Source: Nitrincola lacisaponensis (GTDB lineage Bacteria > Pseudomonadota > Gammaproteobacteria > Pseudomonadales > Balneatricaceae). Taken from it: a DNA stretch of 64,000 nucleotides. Both the position numbers and the translations under genes were made by a program. Positions 54,855 to 63,744 of the stretch are shown here, one piece after another (the first letter of the stretch is position 1; each line of letters begins with the position of its first letter). The stretch is from NCBI RefSeq assembly GCF_000691225.1, contig NZ_JMSZ01000001.1:1-64000 (forward strand). Direction: 5' to 3'. The notes below the pieces were generated by a model that worked only from the letters and a program-made list of their open reading frames with translations, ran no database searches and was not told the DNA's origin.

Positions 54855-54980
54855 ATGAGTCATACATCCGATGAAAGTTATGAAACCTTTGGGCTGGTGC
54901 CTTCAGTTGTACTGATTGTCGCTGCCTTTCTTGTAGCGATCCTGCCACTGGCCTTTCAGATTGGAGTACTGGCACTCTAA
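54855..54980 (+). CDS. Small single-TM membrane protein, 41 aa
   Basis: A 41-residue ORF: a polar acidic N-terminus (MSHTSDESYETFGL) followed by one hydrophobic helix (VPSVVLIVAAFLVAILPLAF). GGAG sits 8 bases before the start, a promoter-like pair lies upstream and a strong terminator lies 84 bases after the stop, so it is a self-contained transcription unit. I do not recognise the family. It could assist a larger membrane complex, as many such miniproteins do. Confidence 0.65.
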   Translation: MSHTSDESYETFGLVPSVVLIVAAFLVAILPLAFQIGVLAL

Positions 54981-55063
54981 GGATGCACAGCTTTCTTGCG
55001 CTGCAGTAGCCAATCCATCTCCCGGTTGGCAAGCACCTCACTCACCCATCAGTTTATGCAGCA

Positions 55064-55096
55064 GCCTGCTCAGACTCCCTGAGTGGGCTTTTTTTT
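55064..55096 (+). terminator. Strong intrinsic terminator
   Basis: GCCTGCTCAG and CTGAGTGGGC form a 10-bp stem (two G-T pairs) with a 5-base loop, followed by eight T. It closes the transcription unit of the 41-aa membrane peptide. Confidence 0.88.
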
Positions 55097-55243
55097 GGTT
55101 ATATTATGGGTTTTGTGACAAAGCGTTGAACGGCAATAGCATTAGGGAGTAAGCATTAAGGAATAGCGAGGATCGAAAAAGGCTCATCAAACGCCTGAAG
55201 AAGCGATAACGAGAAGAATTCTGTCTGGGAAATAAAACCGGAT

Positions 55244-55330
55244 TGGTGCAGATGGGGAGACTCGAACTCCCACGCCCGTGAAGGCACTAGCACCTGAAGC
55301 TAGCGTGTCTACCAATTCCACCACATCTGC
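55244..55330 (-). tRNA. tRNA-Leu (CAG), distal copy
   Basis: An 87-base class-II tRNA on the minus strand: acceptor GCAGATG/CATCTGC, anticodon stem CTAGC/GCTAG with loop TTCAGGT reading CAG, a long variable arm (TGCCTTCACGGGCG) and an encoded CCA. Identical to the copy at 55372-55458, 41 bases away. Confidence 0.97.
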
Positions 55331-55371
55331 ATATGACACTTTTAACGCTCAAATCCAACACCATCTTAAGA

Positions 55372-55458
55372 TGGTGCAGATGGGGAGACTCGAACTCCCA
55401 CGCCCGTGAAGGCACTAGCACCTGAAGCTAGCGTGTCTACCAATTCCACCACATCTGC
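55372..55458 (-). tRNA. tRNA-Leu (CAG), proximal copy
   Basis: Identical in all 87 bases to the neighbouring copy, and first after the shared promoter. The two form a tandem tRNA-Leu(CAG) transcript, as expected for a heavily used leucine codon (CTG is frequent in this window). Confidence 0.97.
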
Positions 55459-55474
55459 GTCAAAAGTGGGCCGC

Positions 55475-55512
55475 ATTATATCGACCCTACAGGGGCTTGT
55501 GAAGCCCCTGTA
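55475..55512 (-). promoter_or_regulatory. tRNA-Leu promoter within a palindrome
   Basis: On the minus strand a perfect TATAAT (55475-55480) is followed by a GC-rich discriminator (GCGGCCC). The -35, TTCACA (55498-55503), is 17 bases upstream. This -35 sits at the centre of an 11-bp inverted repeat, TACAGGGGCTT/AAGCCCCTGTA (55488-55512). The palindrome may also serve as the 3' structure of the znuA message. Confidence 0.7.
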
Positions 55513-55524
55513 TCAAAAAAAGAT

Positions 55525-56502
55525 TTATTCCTGCAAACAACCTGCGAAAGAATCGGCCAACTGTTGCAAATAGGCGAGATAACCTGTCGAAGAAAGCTCA
55601 ATATCACGCGCCAGCGGATCCAGCACACCCTGGCGGACATCCAGCCCACGGGTAATGGTATTCACCACCGCACTGGTAAACTGGGGTTCGCTAAAGACAC
55701 ACACAGCCTTGCCATCATCGAGTTGCTGGCGAATCTGTGCCAGATGACGCGCACCAGGCTGACGCGCAGGATCAACAGTGAAGTAACCCAGTTGATTCAA
55801 CCCATAATGCTCAACAAAATGGCCATAGGCATCGTGGAACACGAAGAAGCCCTTCGTCTGCAAGGGCGCCAACTGGGCCTGTATCGCGCTATCCAGATCA
55901 TGCAGTGCCGCTTTAAACTGCGCCAGATTCTGCTGCAACTGATCGCTATGTTCAGGCATCAACCTGACCAGAGCCGCCGTCATCTGAACAGCGATATCTG
56001 CAGCATTCTCAGGGTCCAGCCAGATGTGAGCGTCATGATCATGGTCGTGATGGTCGTCGTGACCATGCGAATGGCCATGCGAGTGACCATGACCGTGGGA
56101 ATGTCCATGTCCATGAGAGTGACCGTGATCCTTATCATCATGTCCGTGAGCATGGCTGGCTTCTCTCGCGTGGTCATCTTCATCTGAGTGATATAACTGA
56201 ACGATAGTAGCCTCAGTACGCTGCAATGGGCGCACCAGGAATTGCTCCATATCGGGTCCCACCCAGAAAATCAGATCTGCATCGGTCAGCAGCTGCATAT
56301 CTGAAGGACGCAACGCAAAGGTGTGTGGAGAAGCACTGTCAGGAAGCAGTTGTACCGGGTCAGCAACACCCTCCATGACGGCCAACGCAATCAGCTGCAG
56401 GGGCTTAAGCGTTGTAACCACTTGCTGAGCGTGAAGCTGTACAGAAAAAAATAGCAGTGCTGCCAGAGGCAAACTGCGGACTAAGCGGTTTAATTTTGGC
56501 AT
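55525..56502 (-). CDS. znuA: Zinc ABC transporter substrate-binding protein
   Basis: A 325-residue periplasmic zinc binder. The signal peptide (LPLAALLFFSVQLHA) is cleaved before QQVVTTLKPL. A zinc-site histidine lies in SASPHTFALRPSD. A long His/Asp-rich loop (about residues 115-155, with many HGHS repeats) is typical of ZnuA and buffers Zn. Later ligands are in VFHDAYGHFVEHYG. The start at 56502 is supported by the signal peptide; a longer frame would run into zur regulatory DNA. It is divergent from zur-znuCB. Confidence 0.94.
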   Translation of the reverse strand: MPKLNRLVRSLPLAALLFFSVQLHAQQVVTTLKPLQLIALAVMEGVADPVQLLPDSASPHTFALRPSDMQLLTDADLIFWVGPDMEQFLVRPLQRTEATIVQLYHSDEDDHAREASHAHGHDDKDHGHSHGHGHSHGHGHSHGHSHGHDDHHDHDHDAHIWLDPENAADIAVQMTAALVRLMPEHSDQLQQNLAQFKAALHDLDSAIQAQLAPLQTKGFFVFHDAYGHFVEHYGLNQLGYFTVDPARQPGARHLAQIRQQLDDGKAVCVFSEPQFTSAVVNTITRGLDVRQGVLDPLARDIELSSTGYLAYLQQLADSFAGCLQE

Positions 56503-56535
56503 GATAGTCACTAATCCTGTTACTAGAAAATTTGA

Positions 56536-56548
56536 GTTATAATATAAC
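56536..56548. promoter_or_regulatory. Zur-box-like palindrome
   Basis: GTTATA-A-TATAAC is a perfect 13-bp palindrome, the core of the Zur consensus (GAAATGTTATANTATAACATTTC), with partly matching flanks. It lies midway between the znuA and zur starts and includes TATAAT (56538-56543), so Zur plus zinc would block both directions. Confidence 0.85.
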
Positions 56549-56572
56549 AAATCCTCTTGGAACGCATCTGCC

Positions 56573-57073
56573 ATGCCGGAATCTCATCAAGCGTTTGTCT
56601 GCTCTTCAGACCATCAGCACTGTATCGACGAAGCACTGACTGCTGCCAAACAGCTATGCCGTGACAAGCAACTTCGTCTGACACCAGTGAGAGAGCTGGT
56701 GCTGCGCCTGATCTGGCAGAGTCACAAACCACTGGGTGCATACGACTTACTCCCTGCATTGGCCAAAGCGGGTTTCAACTCGGCACCGCCTACGGTATAC
56801 CGCGCACTGGAGTTCTTGCAGGAGCAGGGACTGGTTCACCGACTTGCATCGTTAAATGCCTATATGGGTTGTAATCATCCCGGCACCTCGCATTCAGGTT
56901 GCTTTTTTATCTGTGAGGAATGTCACCAGGCCCTGGAAATTGAAGCATCACCTCTGCAAACCACACTGCAGCGACATGCGGAAGAACTAAACTTTTCCAT
57001 TACCCGGGAAACCATTGAAGTGCTTGGTGTTTGCCCGGAATGCCAACAACAGAAGGCCCAGTCGCATGCCTGA
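56573..57073 (+). CDS. zur: Zinc uptake regulator
   Basis: A 166-residue Fur-family repressor. It has a winged helix ([20 protein letters not shown], then [19 protein letters not shown]), a dimerisation domain with structural zinc ligands CEEC (about residue 122) and CPEC near the C-terminus, and a [10 protein letters not shown] segment. It represses zinc uptake when zinc is plentiful. It precedes znuC and znuB in one transcript, overlapping znuC by 8 bases. Confidence 0.94.
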   Translation: MPESHQAFVCSSDHQHCIDEALTAAKQLCRDKQLRLTPVRELVLRLIWQSHKPLGAYDLLPALAKAGFNSAPPTVYRALEFLQEQGLVHRLASLNAYMGCNHPGTSHSGCFFICEECHQALEIEASPLQTTLQRHAEELNFSITRETIEVLGVCPECQQQKAQSHA

Positions 57074-57857
57074 GCATCACCCGGATCTGATTCGTCTTGA
57101 CCAGGTATCTGTCCGTTTTGCCCGTGAGGATGTACTCAGTCAGGTATCCCTAGCATTACATGACGATTGCATCACCACCCTGATCGGCCCGAACGGTGCC
57201 GGTAAAACCACACTGGTGAGAGTGGTTCTGGGATTGATCAAGCCCAGCAGCGGCAAGCTCTGGAAAGCACCCGGGCTGCGGGTTGGTTATATGCCACAAA
57301 AACTGCATATCGATCGCACCATGCCGCTGACCGTCAAACGCTTTCTGCATATCGGTCTGAAGCCGGACAGTCATCGCCTGACCCAGACGCTGGATCAGGT
57401 CGGAGCCGGTCATCTGCTGAAAAATTCCTTTCATGACCTGTCCGGAGGCGAAACCCAGCGGGTACTGCTGGCACGTGCACTGCTGCGAGACCCTCAACTG
57501 CTGGTACTCGATGAACCGGTACAGGGCGTGGATGTAAACGGGCAGACAGAGCTGTATCAACTGATCAGCGCCATCCGTGAGCAGCGTAAATGTGGCATCC
57601 TGATGATTTCTCACGACCTGCATCTGGTGATGTCTTCTACCGACCATGTCATCTGCCTGAATCGACACGTGTGCTGTTCCGGACATCCTGAGCGGGTCAG
57701 TAATGATCCGACCTTTATCGAGCTGTTTGGCCGCAGTCAGGCGCAGGCCTTTGCGCTGTACAACCACCATCATGATCATCGCCATGACCGGCTGGACAGC
57801 TCCTGTGAGCTGCTACAGGATGTTCACGCACAGCACGAGTCCGCCAAAGATGCCTGA
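57066..57857 (+). CDS. znuC: Zinc ABC transporter ATP-binding protein
   Basis: A 263-residue ABC ATPase: Walker [11 protein letters not shown], signature [15 protein letters not shown], Walker B LLVLDEP and the switch His in [10 protein letters not shown] His-rich C-terminal tail (HHHDHRHD) is typical of ZnuC. The start at 57066 (MPEHHP) overlaps the zur stop and matches the family; it ends 8 bases inside znuB. Confidence 0.95.
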   Translation: MPEHHPDLIRLDQVSVRFAREDVLSQVSLALHDDCITTLIGPNGAGKTTLVRVVLGLIKPSSGKLWKAPGLRVGYMPQKLHIDRTMPLTVKRFLHIGLKPDSHRLTQTLDQVGAGHLLKNSFHDLSGGETQRVLLARALLRDPQLLVLDEPVQGVDVNGQTELYQLISAIREQRKCGILMISHDLHLVMSSTDHVICLNRHVCCSGHPERVSNDPTFIELFGRSQAQAFALYNHHHDHRHDRLDSSCELLQDVHAQHESAKDA

Positions 57858-58641
57858 GTTTATTATCACCGCCTTACTGGGTGGACTAGGTGTCGCAGCC
57901 ATTACCGGTCCACTGGGTGCTTTTGTCGTCTGGCGACGCATGGCCTATTTCGGCGATACGCTGGCTCACTCTGCGCTAATGGGGGTCGCTCTGGGCTTTT
58001 TGTTCGGCATCAACCTCAATCTTGCCGTCATGGCCTGCTGTGTCCTGCTGGCGATTTTGCTGGTGGCCATGCAAAAACAGCATTTGGTAGCGACCGATAC
58101 ATTGCTGGGGATTATGGCGCACAGTACCCTGTCGATTGGCCTGGTGGCCGTGTCGTTACTGGATCATATTCGTATTGACCTGATGGAATATCTGTTCGGC
58201 GACCTGCTGGCCATCGCTCCCAATGACCTGCTCTGGGTATTTGGTGGTGGAGTACTGGTACTGCTGACGCTCTGGCGTCTCTGGCACCCGCTGCTGGCGA
58301 TTACGATTAATGAAGAGCTGGCTCGGGTCGAAGGCGTCAATGTCACCGCCACACGCCTGGCACTAATGCTGATGATCGCACTGGTCATTGCCGTCGCCAT
58401 GAAGCTGGTGGGTATTCTGCTGATTACATCTCTGCTGATCATTCCTGCCGCCGCCGCTCGCCGTCTGTCGTCAACGCCTGAGCAAATGGCGGTTATTGCC
58501 TCTGCACTGGGAATGCTGGCTGTTTCAGGCGGCATCTGGGGCTCTTGGACCTTTGATACCCCTGCAGGTCCCTCGGTGGTTGTGACGGCCCTGTTGATTT
58601 TTCTGGCACTCTACAGCCTGCCGTTTCGCAAAGGCCAGTAG
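57850..58641 (+). CDS. znuB: Zinc ABC transporter permease
   Basis: A 263-residue inner-membrane permease of the ABC-3 family with about eight TM helices. It begins [12 protein letters not shown], then [27 protein letters not shown], and has the GDLLAI and [14 protein letters not shown] segments. The start at 57850 fits the family; a longer frame reads into znuC. Completes the zur-znuCB operon. Confidence 0.95.
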   Translation: MPEFIITALLGGLGVAAITGPLGAFVVWRRMAYFGDTLAHSALMGVALGFLFGINLNLAVMACCVLLAILLVAMQKQHLVATDTLLGIMAHSTLSIGLVAVSLLDHIRIDLMEYLFGDLLAIAPNDLLWVFGGGVLVLLTLWRLWHPLLAITINEELARVEGVNVTATRLALMLMIALVIAVAMKLVGILLITSLLIIPAAAARRLSSTPEQMAVIASALGMLAVSGGIWGSWTFDTPAGPSVVVTALLIFLALYSLPFRKGQ

Positions 58642-58643
58642 CC

Positions 58644-59993
58644 ATGCACTGGCTGAGGATTTATCGCCCCAACCGGGCCACACACAAACAGGTATGGCAA
58701 CTGGCCTGGCCGATGATGCTGTCGAATATCACCGTACCCCTGCTGGGACTGGTGGATACGGCAGTGATGGGGCACCTGCCAGACCCGCGCTACCTGGCGG
58801 CTATCGCGGTCGGTGGCATGCTGTTTACAGTAGTCTACTGGACCTTTGGTTTTCTGCGCATGGGCACTACCGGCCTAGTCGCGCAGTCGTTCGGGCGAGA
58901 AGACGGTGACGCCATTCGCCGTTACCTGATGCAGTCCCTGCTCATCGCAACCACCCTCGGTCTGCTCATCTGGCTGCTGCGCCAGCCATTGATTGAACTG
59001 GCCCTGCAACTGGCAGGGGCGGCTCCTGATGTGATAGAGGAGGCACGACGCTATGCTCAGATCCGCGCCTGGGGCGCTCCGGCAGTGCTGTGTAACTTTG
59101 TTCTGCTGGGGTGGTTTGTAGGCAACCAGAATACCCGCATTCCGCTGCTGTTGCTGACGATCACCAATCTGCTCAATATTCTGCTGAACCTGCTGCTGGT
59201 ATTTGGCCTGGGCATGCGTGCAGAGGGCGTTGCACTGGGCACCGTCATTGCCGAATACACTAGCCTGTTACTGGGGCTTTGGCTGTGCCGGGGGCTACTG
59301 CAGCGCACAGCAGGCCAGTTTCAGTGGCCTGCACTGCTGCGCCTGGCGGACTATGTGGCATTGTTTCACGTGAATCGTTACCTGTTTGTCCGCACACTGC
59401 TGCTGCTGTTTTGCTTCGCTTTCTTTACCGCCCAGGGCGCCAGAATGGGCACTGATATTGTCGCCGCCAACGCGGTACTGCTGAATTTTCTGGTATTGAT
59501 TTCCAATGCGCTGGATGGCTATGCCCACGCCACCGAAGCACTGGCAGGGCGCGCACTGGGCAGACAGAAACGCCGCGAATTCTATACGCTGATCCTGTCG
59601 GCAACCCTCTGGTCACTGATATCCGCAGGCCTGATGACGCTGTTCTTCTGGCTGGCGGGTGATCTGCTGATCCATGCACTCACAGGTTTGCCGGAGGTAC
59701 GAGAAACAGCATCTCGCTATTTACCCTGGCTGATCGCACTGCCGTTACTGGCTGTGTGGAGTTTTTTGCTGGATGGCGTTTTCATTGGTACCACGCAGGT
59801 AAAAGCCATGCAAAATACCATGATCATTTCGGTACTGCTGATGTTCCTGCCTCTCTGGTGGCTCAGCCAGCCACTCGGCAATCATGGCCTGTGGCTGGCT
59901 TTCTGCAGTCTGTTTCTGGCACGAGGCATCACCGGCGGCTATGTCTATTGGCAACTGGTACGACATAACCGCTGGGGCTTACCGCCAAACTGA
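58644..59993 (+). CDS. MATE-family efflux protein, DinF-like
   Basis: A 449-residue multidrug/antimicrobial extrusion protein with 12 TM helices in two halves. The N-terminal WQLAWPMMLSNITVPLLGLVD (first 20 residues) and GHLPDPRYLAAIAVG segments are DinF-type. It starts 2 bases after the znuB stop and may share that transcript. The substrate is unknown; DinF-like proteins export toxic organics. It is convergent with yheV. Confidence 0.9.
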   Translation: MHWLRIYRPNRATHKQVWQLAWPMMLSNITVPLLGLVDTAVMGHLPDPRYLAAIAVGGMLFTVVYWTFGFLRMGTTGLVAQSFGREDGDAIRRYLMQSLLIATTLGLLIWLLRQPLIELALQLAGAAPDVIEEARRYAQIRAWGAPAVLCNFVLLGWFVGNQNTRIPLLLLTITNLLNILLNLLLVFGLGMRAEGVALGTVIAEYTSLLLGLWLCRGLLQRTAGQFQWPALLRLADYVALFHVNRYLFVRTLLLLFCFAFFTAQGARMGTDIVAANAVLLNFLVLISNALDGYAHATEALAGRALGRQKRREFYTLILSATLWSLISAGLMTLFFWLAGDLLIHALTGLPEVRETASRYLPWLIALPLLAVWSFLLDGVFIGTTQVKAMQNTMIISVLLMFLPLWWLSQPLGNHGLWLAFCSLFLARGITGGYVYWQLVRHNRWGLPPN

Positions 59994-60014
59994 AGCGCTT
60001 GCGCACCTCAAACC

Positions 60015-60293
60015 TCAGGATGGCTTACCCGGATCAAGCAGACGTATGGGCTCGGCTTTAACCTCTGCAGGCTTATCTGCACGTGCCGACAAGCGGTCTT
60101 CCGGTTGCTCTTTGTGTACCCGAGTATCCAGCTCTTTGGGTTCCGGACGACCATCCAGACGCAACGAATCGGTGAACCCACAAGCGATGCACTCGCGGTA
60201 TTCACGTTCTTCGTCACGGTGCATCCGCACTGAATCCATCTTGCCACAACGCGGACAGACGGCTCCGGCGATAAAACGTTTCACGGGACTCAT
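60015..60293 (-). CDS. yheV: YheV-family putative zinc ribbon protein
   Basis: A 92-residue protein: KRFIAGAVCPRCGKMDSVRM near the start and ECIACGFTDSLR give two CxxC pairs, a rubredoxin-like zinc site. The start at 60293 matches the family; the longer frame overlaps prlC. It follows prlC by 7 bases, a pairing seen in other gammaproteobacteria. No function is established. Confidence 0.88.
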   Translation of the reverse strand: MSPVKRFIAGAVCPRCGKMDSVRMHRDEEREYRECIACGFTDSLRLDGRPEPKELDTRVHKEQPEDRLSARADKPAEVKAEPIRLLDPGKPS

Positions 60294-60300
60294 AGACACC

Positions 60301-62343
60301 TCATGCTGCCCTGACAATGCCGTTATGGCGCAACAGAGCCTCGACACTGGGTTCACGTCCACGGAAGGCGACAAACAGATTCATGGGTTCTTCCGAACCG
60401 CCTTTTTCCAGAATATGACGGCGGAAATCTGCTCCGGCTTCAGCACTGAAAATACCTTCTTCCTCAAACCGGGAAAACGCATCTGCGGACAAGACCTCAG
60501 CCCATTTGTAGCTGTAATAACCAGCCGCATAGCCACCAGCAAAAATATGACTGAAACTGTGCTGAAAACGATTTTCTTCAGGCGGACGGATGACCGCTAC
60601 CTGATCACGCACACGATCCAGCACCTGCTGCACATTCGTCTGGCCTGGCTGATACTGCTGATGCAGCTGGAAATCGAACAGTGAAAATTCCAACTGCCGC
60701 ACCATCATCATGCCAGCCTGGAAGTGTTTGGCAGCGAGCATATTATCGAGCAGCGCCTGAGGCAGTGGCTCACCAGTTTCATAATGCCCGGACATCAGCG
60801 CCAGACCTTCAGGCTCCCAGCACCAGTTTTCCATAAACTGACTGGGCAGCTCCACTGCGTCCCAGGCCACACCATTGATGCCGCTGACCTCCGGGTAATC
60901 GACACGGCTAAGCATATGATGCAAACCGTGACCAAATTCATGGAACAGGGTGGTCACCTCATCATGTGTCAGCAGGGCAGGCTTGTCACCCAGCGGTGGC
61001 GTAAAGTTGCACACCAGATAGGCCACAGGCAACTGCAGCTCACCATTGGCCAGGCGTCGACGATCACGACAGTCCGCCATCCAGGCACCACCACGTTTGT
61101 TACTTCTGGCAAAGGGATCGAGATAACAGTAAGCCAGCGTATCTCCATCACGGGACAGACGGAACAGGCGCACATCAGCATGCCAGGCATCGACACTGGC
61201 CTGCTCTTCAACCTGAACACCAAACAGCCGTTCGACAATCGCAAACAGGCCATTCAATACTTTCGGCAAGGGAAAGTAGGGACGCAACTGCTGCTGCGAA
61301 ACCTGGTAGCGAGACTGTTTCAGTTTCTCGGCATAATAGCTGATATCCCAGGGCATCAGCTGTTCAAGGCCATCCTGCTCTGTCGCAAAGGCGGTCAATT
61401 CGGCAAGATCCTGGAGGGCCACTGGCCGACTTTTTTCGGCAAGATCCTGCAAAAAGCCAATCACCTGCTGTCCGGTATCAGCCATTTTCGTCGCCAGCGA
61501 ATAATCTGCATAATGTGAAAAACCCAGTAGCTGAGCCAGCTCATGTCGCAATGCCAGAATTTCATCCATCACCGGTCCATTATCCCAGCGGCCCGCATTG
61601 GGGCCCTGGTCTGACGCCCGGGTGGAATAGGCACGATAGAGCTTCTCGCGCAATGCGGCCTGATCCGCATAGGTCATCACGGCATAGTAAGCCGGGAAAT
61701 CCAGTGTAATCACCCATCCCGACAGCTCACGCTGTTGTGCCGCCGTAGCCGCGGCCTCGATCGCATCCTCCGGCAAGCCTTTCAGGTCTTCCACCGTCTC
61801 GGTGTGGTAATACCAGCCCTGAGTGGCATCCAGTACATTTTCGGAAAACTTGCTGGTCAGGGCTGACAGGCGCTGCTGAATCTCGGCGTAGCGCTGCTGT
61901 TGTTCAGCAGGCAGGGCAATACCGGACAAGCGGAAATCACGCAGGGCATGCTCCAGCACCTTCTGCTGAGCCGGCTCCAGTTGTGCATAGGTATCACTGC
62001 TGGCCAGACGCTCATAGGCCTCAAACAGCCCTTTGTGCTGTCCCATCTCGGTCCAGTAGGCAGACAGCTTCTGCTGACAGCTGTTATAAACCTGACGCAA
62101 AGCGTCTGAGTTCATCACCGAATTCAGATGTGTTGTAATCGACCAGGCATAGCTCAGACGGTCGCCCGCATCTTCAAGCACCTGCACCAATGACTGCCAG
62201 TTATGCGCACCTTTCTGCTCAGTCAGTTCAGCAATCAGACGGCGGTTCTGCGCCAGCAACGCATCCACAGCGGGTTCAATATGTTCCACCTGGATCTGAC
62301 TGAAGGGTGGAAGCTGGCTCGGAGCAAGTAACGGGTTATTCAT
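60301..62343 (-). CDS. prlC: Oligopeptidase A
   Basis: A 680-residue cytoplasmic M3 metallopeptidase that degrades oligopeptides, including cleaved signal peptides. The zinc site HEFGH lies at 468-472, with the third-ligand Glu in the following SGINGVAWDAVELPSQFMENW region (quoted in part). The start at 62343 (MNNPLLAPS) fits the family; a longer frame adds 31 residues into the divergent promoter region. It is divergent from the gamma-carbonic anhydrase-like gene. Confidence 0.95.
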   Translation of the reverse strand: MNNPLLAPSQLPPFSQIQVEHIEPAVDALLAQNRRLIAELTEQKGAHNWQSLVQVLEDAGDRLSYAWSITTHLNSVMNSDALRQVYNSCQQKLSAYWTEMGQHKGLFEAYERLASSDTYAQLEPAQQKVLEHALRDFRLSGIALPAEQQQRYAEIQQRLSALTSKFSENVLDATQGWYYHTETVEDLKGLPEDAIEAAATAAQQRELSGWVITLDFPAYYAVMTYADQAALREKLYRAYSTRASDQGPNAGRWDNGPVMDEILALRHELAQLLGFSHYADYSLATKMADTGQQVIGFLQDLAEKSRPVALQDLAELTAFATEQDGLEQLMPWDISYYAEKLKQSRYQVSQQQLRPYFPLPKVLNGLFAIVERLFGVQVEEQASVDAWHADVRLFRLSRDGDTLAYCYLDPFARSNKRGGAWMADCRDRRRLANGELQLPVAYLVCNFTPPLGDKPALLTHDEVTTLFHEFGHGLHHMLSRVDYPEVSGINGVAWDAVELPSQFMENWCWEPEGLALMSGHYETGEPLPQALLDNMLAAKHFQAGMMMVRQLEFSLFDFQLHQQYQPGQTNVQQVLDRVRDQVAVIRPPEENRFQHSFSHIFAGGYAAGYYSYKWAEVLSADAFSRFEEEGIFSAEAGADFRRHILEKGGSEEPMNLFVAFRGREPSVEALLRHNGIVRAA

Positions 62344-62462
62344 AGCGTGCCTCTTGAAGATGAACTCAGCCAGCGGGAAATGCACAACAGTGATCCACGA
62401 TGGACTTGTGATATACAATGGGGAAAAGCCGACCACTTTTCAACTGATCAATCAGGTATTCC

Positions 62463-63005
62463 ATGCATATACGTACATTTCAGGGCAAACGGCCCAAACT
62501 CGGTGACCAAGTATTTGTTGACCCCAGTGCAGTGGTACTGGGTGACGTTGAAATTGGAGAGGACTCTTCGATCTGGCCTCTCACCGTCATTCGTGGCGAT
62601 ATGAACTGGATACGCATAGGTCGCTGTACCAGCATACAGGATGGTTCAGTCCTGCATATTACCCATGCAGGCCCTTACAACCCGGATGGCTTCCCTCTGG
62701 AAATTGGAGACGAAGTCACCGTCGGCCATCAGGTCACCTTGCATGGCTGCCGGATAGGTAACCGGGTACTGGTCGGCATGGGCAGCATGGTTATGGACGG
62801 TGCAGTGGTGGAAGATGAAGTCATTATCGGTGCAGGTAGCCTGGTACCGCCCGGAAAGCGGCTGGAAAGCGGCTACCTGTATGTTGGTCGTCCTGCAAAA
62901 CAGGTGCGGCCACTGACCGAGAAAGAGCTGGCGTTTTTTAGCTACAGTGCCAATAACTATCGGAAGTTGAAGGACCTTCACCTGCAAGAAGCGTGGAGCG
63001 AGTAA
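62463..63005 (+). CDS. Gamma-carbonic anhydrase family protein, YrdA-like
   Basis: A 180-residue left-handed beta-helix protein with hexapeptide repeats (VVLGDVEIGEDSSIW, VRIGNRVLVGMG-like segments). Histidines placed as zinc ligands are in VLHITH, VGHQVTLHG. The family includes true carbonic anhydrases and proteins with other ligands such as CaiE/YrdA; the catalytic assignment is uncertain. It is convergent with lrgB (4 bases apart). Confidence 0.9.
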   Translation: MHIRTFQGKRPKLGDQVFVDPSAVVLGDVEIGEDSSIWPLTVIRGDMNWIRIGRCTSIQDGSVLHITHAGPYNPDGFPLEIGDEVTVGHQVTLHGCRIGNRVLVGMGSMVMDGAVVEDEVIIGAGSLVPPGKRLESGYLYVGRPAKQVRPLTEKELAFFSYSANNYRKLKDLHLQEAWSE

Positions 63006-63009
63006 GCAC

Positions 63010-63744
63010 TTACAAGCCCAACAGCATCCACATCAATGGCAGGAACAGCGCTGTAAACACGCCGGTCAGCCCCATGCCCAGTGAAGCAAAGGCACCGGCT
63101 GTGGGGCTGATTTCGAAAGCACGCACTGTACCTATGGCATGACCATTGATGCCCAACGCGAAGCCCAGCACACGGTGGTCGTCAATCTTTAGCCAGCGGC
63201 TTAACAGATTGACCCAGAGCGTAGCCATGACGCCAGTGACCAGTAGTCCGCCCATCAGAATCGGTACGGAACCGCCCAGTTGCTCTGTAATCCCGATGGC
63301 AATCGGAGCCGTCACTGATTTGGGCGCAAAAGACGCCAGAAGTTCAGGTGTCGCCCCGGCCAGCCAGGCCAGCATCATGGCATAGAGTGCCGCCAGCGTT
63401 GCGGCGGGCGGCAAGGTTAACAGTATGGGTTTCCAGAGCGCCCGTATATGATGTATCTGCTGGAACAGCGGCACACCCAGCGCCACGGTTGCAGGGCCCA
63501 GCAGCAATACCAGCCAACTGGCTCCCGCCTGATAGCGGGTGTAGTCAATACCGAGTACCACCAGCAATAGCACCACCAGTAAAGCCGCCAGCAGGATACC
63601 TGGGCACCAGCTGGGGCGCCCCATTTTCTGAAACAAGACATTACCGGCAAAGAAGGCACTCAGGGTTATCGCAATCGATGCGATAGGTGTTGCTGTCAGA
63701 TGATCACGCAACAACACCAGCTCCGTCCAGAACTCAGTCATCAT
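63010..63744 (-). CDS. lrgB: LrgB-family membrane protein
   Basis: A 244-residue membrane protein with about seven TM helices. The LrgB block LLGPATVALGVPLFQQ is near the middle, followed by FAPKSVTAPIAIGITEQLGG and GINGHAIGTVRAFEISPTAGAF. With LrgA it forms an antiholin-like pair linked in other bacteria to murein hydrolase control and to small-carboxylate movement. Two adjacent ATG codons (63744 or 63741) could start it; it overlaps lrgA by about 10 bases. Confidence 0.92.
   Translation of the reverse strand: MMTEFWTELVLLRDHLTATPIASIAITLSAFFAGNVLFQKMGRPSWCPGILLAALLVVLLLVVLGIDYTRYQAGASWLVLLLGPATVALGVPLFQQIHHIRALWKPILLTLPPAATLAALYAMMLAWLAGATPELLASFAPKSVTAPIAIGITEQLGGSVPILMGGLLVTGVMATLWVNLLSRWLKIDDHRVLGFALGINGHAIGTVRAFEISPTAGAFASLGMGLTGVFTALFLPLMWMLLGL

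Noticed and set aside
55488-55512. Palindrome as an intrinsic terminator of znuA
   Set aside because: The T-run precedes the hairpin on the minus strand instead of following it, so the canonical terminator rule is not met.
55564-56187. 207-codon plus-strand frame opposite znuA
   Set aside because: Its Met/Val repeats are just the complement of the His-rich ZnuA loop codons.
60724-61518. 264-codon plus-strand frame opposite prlC
   Set aside because: Lies inside the conserved metallopeptidase gene on the other strand, with no own start signals or domain.
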